DNA of 11,496 nucleotides from an uncultured Clostridia bacterium (GTDB lineage: Bacteria; Bacillota_A; Clostridia; Oscillospirales; Oscillospiraceae), in NCBI GenBank assembly GCA_946410505.1, contig CAMKAP010000045.1, forward strand, positions 1-11,496. Reading direction: 5' to 3'. The stretch's first letter is position 1. Every line of letters begins with the position of its first letter. Of the stretch, positions 7,463-11,496 are shown one piece after another. The notes below the pieces were generated by a model. That model did not search any database. It saw nothing but the letters and a program-made list of their open reading frames with translations, and was not told the DNA's origin. The position numbers and the translations under genes are program-made.

Positions 7463-7897
7463 TCACTTCGCGTCATCCTGTGTGCGCCACTTCTCGCCGG
7501 AGAGCAGATCTCCCAGCGTGACGCCATCCAGATAGGCGTTGGTAATGTCGTCCAGCTCCTTCCACATGGGAACCGTCATGCAGGCGGCAGCGTGATCGCA
7601 CTGGACGACGCCGTCCCTGATGCAGGCAACGGGGGCCAGGTTGTCCTCAATGGAGCGGAGGATCTCGCCGACAGGATAGTCCGCGGGCTCCCGGTTGAGG
7701 CGGTAGCCGCCCTCCTTGCCGCGGGTGCTGTCCAGCAGCTCCGCTTTTTTCAGGCAGCTCACGATCATTTCCAGATACTTCATGGAAATGCCCTGGCGCT
7801 CCGCTACGGTTTTCAGAGAGACAAAGCCGTCCTGCCTGTGCTGGGCCAGATCCAGCATGACCCGCAGGGCATAGCGCCCTTTGCTGGTGATGTTCAT
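7463..7897 (-). CDS. iscR: Rrf2-family transcriptional regulator, IscR-like
   Basis: This 144-residue Rrf2 protein has an N-terminal winged helix (MNITSKGRYALRVMLDLA, VSLKTVAERQGISMKYLEMI with the recognition helix, then the wing STRGKEGGYRLNR). It has three cysteines in the cluster-binding region: C92, C100 and C106, spaced C-x7-C-x5-C. E. coli IscR uses C-x5-C-x5-C to hold a [2Fe-2S] cluster, so cluster sensing is likely but the geometry differs. As first gene of the iscR-iscS-iscU operon it is expected to repress its own operon when Fe-S supply is adequate. The ATG at 7897 follows AAAGGAGGG with 7-nt spacing. An upstream in-frame ATG at 7924 lacks such a site. A fair alternative name is CymR/Rrf2-type regulator. 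Confidence 0.88.
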   Translation of the reverse strand: MNITSKGRYALRVMLDLAQHRQDGFVSLKTVAERQGISMKYLEMIVSCLKKAELLDSTRGKEGGYRLNREPADYPVGEILRSIEDNLAPVACIRDGVVQCDHAAACMTVPMWKELDDITNAYLDGVTLGDLLSGEKWRTQDDAK

Positions 7898-7927
7898 CCA
7901 GACCCTCCTTTCATGTTCGAACACATA

Positions 7928-7948
7928 TTACTACAGTTTTAGTAGGAA
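7928..7948 (-). promoter_or_regulatory. Putative Rrf2/IscR operator upstream of iscR
   Basis: An imperfect inverted repeat, TTACTAC (7928-7934), 7 nt, GTAGGAA (7942-7948), has one mismatch between arms. It lies about 30 bp before the iscR start, the place expected for autoregulation. Its size (about 21 bp) fits Rrf2 dimers. I cannot define a clear -10/-35 pair for the iscR promoter around it. Confidence 0.45.
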
Positions 7949-7978
7949 TTAAAGAGGCAATTCTCGACAAATGACCAC

Positions 7979-7995
7979 TGTGCAAAATTTGCACA
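7979..7995. promoter_or_regulatory. Perfect 17-bp palindrome, candidate operator in the divergent control region
   Basis: TGTGCAAAATTTGCACA is a perfect palindrome midway between iscR and the transporter operon. It is about 20 bp upstream of the -35 of the solute-binding gene promoter, an activator-like position. A second AT-rich inverted repeat, CAATAAAT/ATTTATTG (7994-8001 with 8010-8017), abuts it and reaches the -35 box. The cognate regulator is not recognisable. Confidence 0.5.
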
Positions 7996-8014
7996 ATAAA
8001 TGGAGAAAAATTTA

Positions 8015-8042
8015 TTGCTTTATCTGACTAATGTGGTATCAT
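8015..8042 (+). promoter_or_regulatory. Extended -10 promoter of the transporter operon
   Basis: TTGCTT (8015-8020) is followed by a 16-bp spacer and TATCAT (8037-8042), preceded by TG one base upstream (8034-8035), the extended -10 form. The expected transcript would have a short leader of about 30 nt before the start codon at 8078, with the Shine-Dalgarno GAGGAGG in between. Confidence 0.6.
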
Positions 8043-8077
8043 GCTAACGTAAGAAAAAACCAGAGGAGGACCTGGAA

Positions 8078-8887
8078 ATGAAAAAGATGATTACGATATT
8101 GATGTGTGCCGCCATGCTGCTGGCGCTCTGCGCCTGCGGCGGCCAGTCTGCTCCCGCTTCGACCGATGCGGCGGAAAGGACCAGCTTTATCATGGGCATC
8201 GACCCCGAGTACCCGCCCTTCAGCTATCTGGGCAGCGACGGCAGCTATACCGGATTTGACGTGGACGTCTGCCAGGCGGTCTGTGATTCGCTGGGCTGGG
8301 AGCTGCAGATCTTCCCCGTGAACTGGGACGAGAAGCTGGTGCAGCTCGATTCCATGGAGTGTGACTGCGTCTGGTCCGGCATGACCATTCTCGACAGCAT
8401 GAAGGAAGCCGGCTACGTGATCTCCGCCCCTTACTATGACAATACCCAGGTGCTGGTCGTGAAGGCCGACAGCGGCTTTGCCTCCTCCTCGGATCTGGCA
8501 GGAAAAATCGTGGCGGTGCAGCTCGGTACCTCGGGCGAAGCGCTGCTGGGCGGCGATCTGGCCGATCTGGCGGCGAGCTTTGACAGCGTTCTGACCTGTG
8601 ACAGCTTCCTCAAGTGCTTCACGGAGCTGGAGGGCGGCGCGGTTGACGCGGTGTTTGTGGATATGCCCGTGGCGGCAAGCTACGTCTCCGGCCGCGATGA
8701 TCTGAAAGTGATCGACGAATCCCTCGGCGCCGAGCAGTACGGCATCGCTTTCCGCTCCGGTGATCAGGCCCTCTGCGATCAGGTCGAGGCAGCCGTTCAG
8801 GCACTGGTGGACAGCGGCGCCTACGCCGAAATCGCCTCCAAGCCTGAGTACGAGGAGATCGTCAACAACCTGATCTTCCTGCCCTGA
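8078..8887 (+). CDS. Amino-acid ABC transporter solute-binding lipoprotein (family 3), atypical ligand site
   Basis: This is the extracytoplasmic receptor of an importer. The 269-residue protein has a lipoprotein signal (MKKMITILMCAAMLLALCAC, lipid cysteine C20). It then has the two-lobe family-3 fold: GIDPEYPPFSYLGSDGSYTGFDVDV, NWDEKLVQLDSMECDCVWSG and VQLGTSGEALL. The aspartate that usually binds the ligand amino group is present (D195, VFVDMPVA). The arginine that usually binds the ligand carboxylate, found in SGMTITPER-type motifs, is replaced: the block reads SGMTILDSMKEAG, putting M108 in its place. After C20 the protein has seven more cysteines, including C65/C69 and C95/C97, many for an exported protein. 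The Shine-Dalgarno GAGGAGG is well placed. It is the first gene of a four-gene operon with its permease and ATPase downstream. Confidence 0.9.
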   Translation: MKKMITILMCAAMLLALCACGGQSAPASTDAAERTSFIMGIDPEYPPFSYLGSDGSYTGFDVDVCQAVCDSLGWELQIFPVNWDEKLVQLDSMECDCVWSGMTILDSMKEAGYVISAPYYDNTQVLVVKADSGFASSSDLAGKIVAVQLGTSGEALLGGDLADLAASFDSVLTCDSFLKCFTELEGGAVDAVFVDMPVAASYVSGRDDLKVIDESLGAEQYGIAFRSGDQALCDQVEAAVQALVDSGAYAEIASKPEYEEIVNNLIFLP

Positions 8888-8917
8888 GCCTTTCAGAGAT
8901 CCCCGCTGGAATGCAAA

Positions 8918-8949
8918 ACCCGAAAGCGCAGACACCTGCGCTTTCGGGT
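8918..8949 (+). other. Intra-operon stem-loop after the solute-binding gene
   Basis: A perfect 14-bp stem (8918-8931 with 8936-8949, arms ACCCGAAAGCGCAG/CTGCGCTTTCGGGT) closes a 4-nt loop. No T-tract follows (GATCC), so it is not a classical terminator. Such hairpins behind binding-protein genes are known to protect the upstream mRNA from 3' decay or to act as partial stops, giving more receptor than membrane components. That role is inferred here. Confidence 0.75.
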
Positions 8950-8983
8950 GATCCTATGTTAACACGATTTTGAGGGTTAGTCT

Positions 8984-9631
8984 ATGTCCCTAATGACAAT
9001 GATCATCAAGATGAGCGAAGGCCTCGGCAAGACCTGCGCCATCTTCTTTCTGACGCTGCTCTTCTCCCTGCCGCTGGGCATGATCGTGGCGCTGCTGCGC
9101 ATGAGCAAGTCCAAAATCATCTCCACGATCACACGTCTCTTTATTACCGTGCTGCGCGGCACGCCACTGATGCTGCAGCTGCTGGCGGTCACCTACGGCC
9201 CCTATTATCTCTTCGGCGCCGGCGTTGCCCGCAACAAGCTGATCCCCGTGGTCATCGCCTTTTCCATCAACTACGCGGCCTACTTCGCGGAGATCTACCG
9301 CGGCGGCATCGAGTCCATCCCGGTGGGGCAGTATGAGGCGGCGGAAGTCCTGGGCTACAGCAAATTCCAGACCTTTATGCGCATCATCCTGCCGCAGGTG
9401 ATCAAGCGCATCATGCCGAGCATCACAAACGAGGTCGTGACGCTGGTCAAGGACACCTCCATGGCCTTCACGGTCTCCTATCAGGAGATGTTCACCATCG
9501 GCAAGCAGATCGCAAATTCCCAGACAAGCTTTATGCCCTTTGTCGTGGCCGGCGTGTTCTATTATCTGTTTAATGCCATCGTCGACTACATCATGGGGCG
9601 GATCGAAAAGCGGCTGGACTACTATCGCTGA
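8984..9631 (+). CDS. Polar amino-acid ABC transporter permease (HisM/GlnP type)
   Basis: This 215-residue integral membrane protein forms, as a homodimer, the translocation channel of the importer. Several hydrophobic segments are visible (roughly 17-38, 50-77, 86-105, 180-205). Family motifs are [11 protein letters not shown] (56-66), the [26 protein letters not shown] segment and the cytoplasmic EAA loop around 118-138 ending MRIILPQ, which docks on the ATPase. The C-terminal half has [18 protein letters not shown], which is also conserved. The start has GAGGG about 8 nt upstream. The gene lies 96 bases after the binding-protein gene, the gap being mostly the hairpin, and 14 bases before the ATPase gene. 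Confidence 0.94.
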   Translation: MSLMTMIIKMSEGLGKTCAIFFLTLLFSLPLGMIVALLRMSKSKIISTITRLFITVLRGTPLMLQLLAVTYGPYYLFGAGVARNKLIPVVIAFSINYAAYFAEIYRGGIESIPVGQYEAAEVLGYSKFQTFMRIILPQVIKRIMPSITNEVVTLVKDTSMAFTVSYQEMFTIGKQIANSQTSFMPFVVAGVFYYLFNAIVDYIMGRIEKRLDYYR

Positions 9632-9645
9632 GGAGGACGCGGGAT

Positions 9646-10419
9646 ATGACAGAAAGCATAAGGAACGACGCTGCCCCCAGCATCCTCAGCATCCGCAATC
9701 TGGAAAAGAATTTCGGCGAGCTCTCGGTGCTCAGGGACATCTCCCTCTCCGTGGACCGGGGCAATGTGGTGTCCATCATCGGACCCTCCGGCTCGGGAAA
9801 ATCGACGCTTCTGCGCTGCGTCTCCTTTCTGGAGCGGGCGGACGGCGGGGATATTCTGTACGACGGGCAGTACGCGCTGCGTGACGGAGTCTATGCCGAT
9901 AAGGCGGCGCTGAGCCGTTTCCGCACACGCTTTGGGCTGGTATTTCAGAATTTCCAGCTTTTTCCTCACTATTCGGTCATGAAGAATATCTGCGAGGCGC
10001 CGATCCTTCACGGAGAGGCCAAAGAGGAAGTGCAGGAGCGGGCGCTGTCGCTGATCCGGAAGATGGGGCTCGAGGGGAAGGAAAACGCCTATCCCTACCA
10101 GCTCTCCGGCGGACAGCAGCAGCGCGTGGCCATCGCGCGGGCCCTGGCCATGCGGCCGGAGATCCTGTATTTTGACGAGCCCACCTCGGCCCTGGATCCG
10201 GAGCTCACCGGCGAGGTGCTCAAGGTCATCCGGCAGCTGGCCGAGGAGAAGATGACCATGGTGGTCGTCACCCACGAGATGCCCTTTGCCAAGGCGGTCA
10301 GCAACCGCGTCATCTTCATGGCGGGCGGCGTGATCGTGGAGCAGGGAGACCCGGTGGAGGTCCTGGAAAACCCGAAGGAGGAGCGAACGAAGCAGTTTTT
10401 GCGGGTGTTCGAACGATAG
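9646..10419 (+). CDS. Polar amino-acid ABC transporter ATP-binding protein (HisP/GlnQ type)
   Basis: This 257-residue cytoplasmic ATPase drives uptake through the adjacent permease. All ABC motifs are intact: Walker [10 protein letters not shown] (from 46), Q-loop in [13 protein letters not shown], signature LSGGQQQR (from 153), Walker [14 protein letters not shown] (from 174) with catalytic E178, and the H-loop VVVTHEM (H210). The N-terminus carries about 12 extra residues ([12 protein letters not shown]) before the usual start of the fold. The Shine-Dalgarno GAGGAGG overlaps the end of the permease gene region. The next gene starts 2 bases after the stop codon. Confidence 0.95.
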   Translation: MTESIRNDAAPSILSIRNLEKNFGELSVLRDISLSVDRGNVVSIIGPSGSGKSTLLRCVSFLERADGGDILYDGQYALRDGVYADKAALSRFRTRFGLVFQNFQLFPHYSVMKNICEAPILHGEAKEEVQERALSLIRKMGLEGKENAYPYQLSGGQQQRVAIARALAMRPEILYFDEPTSALDPELTGEVLKVIRQLAEEKMTMVVVTHEMPFAKAVSNRVIFMAGGVIVEQGDPVEVLENPKEERTKQFLRVFER

Positions 10420-10421
10420 AG

Positions 10422-11213
10422 ATGGAGAGCCTGCGCTTCAGCATTTTTGATCCCACGGGGAATATCACCGCTCTTGTGGAGAGCGAGGTGCCCGTCGAAG
10501 AGCAGCCGGGCACTGCCTCGGCGATCATGGCGGCGCATCCGTCGGTGGAGCAGGTGGGCTTTGTCTCCTTTTCTGAAGGGCTTCCCTCTCTGCGCATGGC
10601 GGGGGGCGAATTCTGCGGCAACGCCGGCATGAGCGCCGCGGCGCTGTATCTGCTGCGCACCGGGCAAAAGGACGGGAGTGTGTCTCTGCTTGTCTCCGGC
10701 GCGGCGGAGCCGGTGGAGCTCCTGCTGCGGCGCGAGTCGCCCGACGGCTTTTCCGCCGGTGTGCACATGCCGCCGGCGCTGGGCATAGAGGACTGGGACT
10801 TCACATTCTGCGGCGTCTCCGGACGCCTCCCACTGGTGCGCATGCAGGGGATCTCTCATGTCGTCATCCCGGGCGATTCGCCCTTTGCCGCGCTCCGGTA
10901 TGACCGGGAGGCGGCGGAAAACGCGGTGCGCCTCTGGTGCGCGGAAATCAAAGCGGAGGGCCTGGGGCTCATGTTCCTCGAGGAGGATGGCATGACGCCT
11001 CTGGTCTACGTGCCCGGCAGCGGGACGGTTTTCTGGGAAAACTCCTGCGCCAGCGGCAGCGCGGCGACGGCGATGGTTCTGGCGCAGATGTCACGGGCCC
11101 CCGTGAACATCACCCTGCGGGAACCGGCAGGATGCCTCAGGGTGGACAGCGACCCTGTGAGCGGCGTCACCTGGCTCTGGGGAAGGACACGATTGATCGG
11201 AGAATATACATAG
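10422..11213 (+). CDS. DapF-fold amino-acid racemase/epimerase, substrate unknown
   Basis: This 263-residue protein has the two-domain diaminopimelate-epimerase fold. Cofactor-independent enzymes of this fold use two cysteines as acid and base to invert an alpha-carbon. Both are here: C65 in MAGGEFCGNAGMSAA and C209 in FWENSCASGSAATAM. Also family-like are MQGISHVVIPG (from 141) and REPAGCLRV near the end. The DapF signature before the second cysteine (ERGxGET) is absent, so the substrate is unlikely to be diaminopimelate. The cysteine motifs recall CntK histidine racemase of the staphylopine pathway, but no cntL or cntM homologue is seen. It starts 2 bases after the ATPase stop with no strong Shine-Dalgarno, so it is probably translationally coupled and works on the transported solute. 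PhzF-like proteins share the fold but lack these cysteines. Confidence 0.85.
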   Translation: MESLRFSIFDPTGNITALVESEVPVEEQPGTASAIMAAHPSVEQVGFVSFSEGLPSLRMAGGEFCGNAGMSAAALYLLRTGQKDGSVSLLVSGAAEPVELLLRRESPDGFSAGVHMPPALGIEDWDFTFCGVSGRLPLVRMQGISHVVIPGDSPFAALRYDREAAENAVRLWCAEIKAEGLGLMFLEEDGMTPLVYVPGSGTVFWENSCASGSAATAMVLAQMSRAPVNITLREPAGCLRVDSDPVSGVTWLWGRTRLIGEYT

Positions 11214-11230
11214 AACGCCTCAGCCGCCAC

Positions 11231-11261
11231 ATTTTTCGTGAATGCGAAGATCACGAAAAAT
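11231..11261. other. Palindrome in the 3' untranslated region of the transporter operon
   Basis: A perfect 11-bp inverted repeat (ATTTTTCGTGA, 11231-11241, with 11251-11261) sits just after the racemase gene. An alternative pairing of GCGAAG (11244-11249) with CTTCGC (11266-11271) excludes part of it. An outer CCGCCA/TGGCGG pair (11224-11229 with 11304-11309) encloses this hairpin and the following terminator. The function is unknown. Confidence 0.55.
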
Positions 11262-11280
11262 CTCGCTTCGCTCGGCAAAC

Positions 11281-11301
11281 GCCTGCTGTTGCAGGCTTTT
11301 T
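11281..11301 (+). terminator. Rho-independent terminator of the transporter-racemase operon
   Basis: GCCTGC (11281-11286), loop TGTT, GCAGGC (11291-11296), then TTTTT (11297-11301). It is a compact stem with a T-tract 68 bases after the racemase stop codon, on the correct strand. Confidence 0.75.
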
Positions 11302-11318
11302 GCTGGCGGTGATTGAAA

Positions 11319-11346
11319 CGCGAGGCGGGTCTTGCCCCCCCTCGCG
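11319..11346. repeat. CGCGAG palindrome resembling the terminator beside repeat copy 1
   Basis: CGCGAGG (11319-11325) pairs with CCTCGCG (11340-11346), with extra G/C pairing inside. The block AAACGCGAGGCGGG to CCCTCGCGCTCCCC closely parallels AAACGCGAGAGGGG to CCCCTCTCGCGCTCTCCCC at 56-99. This suggests a second small dispersed palindromic family. The following T-tract on the minus strand is only three bases, so terminator activity is doubtful. Confidence 0.5.
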
Positions 11347-11401
11347 CTCCCCCGCGGCTCTATGATCATCTCATCGTCGCACGGTGTTTTTTGACAGACT
11401 C

Positions 11402-11439
11402 AGAAGCGTGAAGGATTCCTTCCTTCACGCTTCTCTTTT
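11402..11439 (+). terminator. Second plus-strand terminator before repeat copy 3
   Basis: A perfect 13-bp stem (AGAAGCGTGAAGG, 11402-11414, with 11422-11434; 7-nt loop) is followed by CTTTT. It either backs up the terminator at 11281-11301 or ends an unrecognised short transcript from 11300-11400. Confidence 0.75.
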
Positions 11440-11445
11440 GGCATG

Positions 11446-11496
11446 ATAATGATTATAGGATGGCGAAAAGCGAAAGAGCTTTTCGCCGCGCAGCTT
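11446..11496 (+). repeat. Left end of hairpin-cluster repeat, copy 3 (cut by window edge)
   Basis: ATAATGATTATAGGATGGCG and the following GGCGAAAAGC/GCTTTTCGCC hairpin and GCGCAGCTT match the left end of copy 2 (1839-1895), without its 5-base duplication. The hairpin differs only around the loop, keeping or extending the stem. The orientation is the same as copies 1 and 2. The element continues beyond the window. Confidence 0.85.

Noticed and set aside
6226..7521. A 431-residue plus-strand frame opposite iscS
   Set aside because: It is a high-GC antisense shadow rich in Gly/Ala/His/Val with no recognisable domain. iscS on the other strand has all catalytic residues.
8039..8935. A 298-residue minus-strand frame opposite the solute-binding gene
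   Set aside because: It is an antisense shadow that covers a hairpin and the promoter region and has no ribosome site.
10422..11213. True diaminopimelate epimerase (dapF)
   Set aside because: The two cysteines are present, but the ERGxGET substrate signature is missing and the gene sits in an importer operon.
10937..11365. A 142-residue frame overlapping the racemase end
   Set aside because: It is an out-of-frame shadow that runs through the operon terminator.
11391..11396. Plus-strand TTGACA as a promoter for the region of copy 3
   Set aside because: The expected -10 position falls within the terminator hairpin and reads GATTCC.

Overview
The window looks like chromosome from an endospore-forming, GC-rich anaerobic member of the Clostridia, most likely Oscillospiraceae-like. 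The reasons are a spoIIGA-sigE sporulation pair, a minimal IscR/IscS/IscU iron-sulfur operon, a large secreted protein with domains common in gut clostridia, and intergenic spaces full of palindromic repeats. The taxonomic placement is inference.

Layout from left to right. Bases 1-53 are the right end of a hairpin-rich repeat (copy 1). A minus-strand operon, spoIIGA then sigE (1726 to 172), follows and ends at a strong terminator at 59-90. Bases 1727-2093 hold a consensus plus-strand promoter, a complete 209-bp copy of the repeat (copy 2, 1839-2047) and a ribosome binding site, all leading into a 1170-residue secreted protein (2094-5606). That protein carries a transglutaminase/protease-like domain, a beta-helix-like stretch, a Listeria-Bacteroides repeat and a C-terminal domain typical of clostridial surface proteins. 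A bidirectional terminator (5629-5664) separates it from the minus-strand iscR-iscS-iscU operon (7897 to 5678), which has a REP-like palindromic insert between iscS and iscU.

From a shared divergent control region (7898-8077) a plus-strand operon begins: a lipoprotein solute-binding protein, a hairpin, an amino-acid ABC permease, its ATPase, and a diaminopimelate-epimerase-fold enzyme that keeps both catalytic cysteines. The coupled arrangement suggests that uptake of an amino acid or derivative is linked to its epimerisation. The binding protein lacks the usual carboxylate-binding arginine and the enzyme lacks the DapF substrate signature, so the ligand is probably not a standard one. The last 283 bases hold two terminators, other palindromes and the left end of repeat copy 3.

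The observations most worth following are the hairpin-cluster element (three copies in one orientation, terminal inverted repeats, one copy lying exactly where a promoter would transcribe it as a 5' leader) and the transporter-plus-racemase operon. No CRISPR array, tRNA, rRNA, transposase or phage gene was seen.
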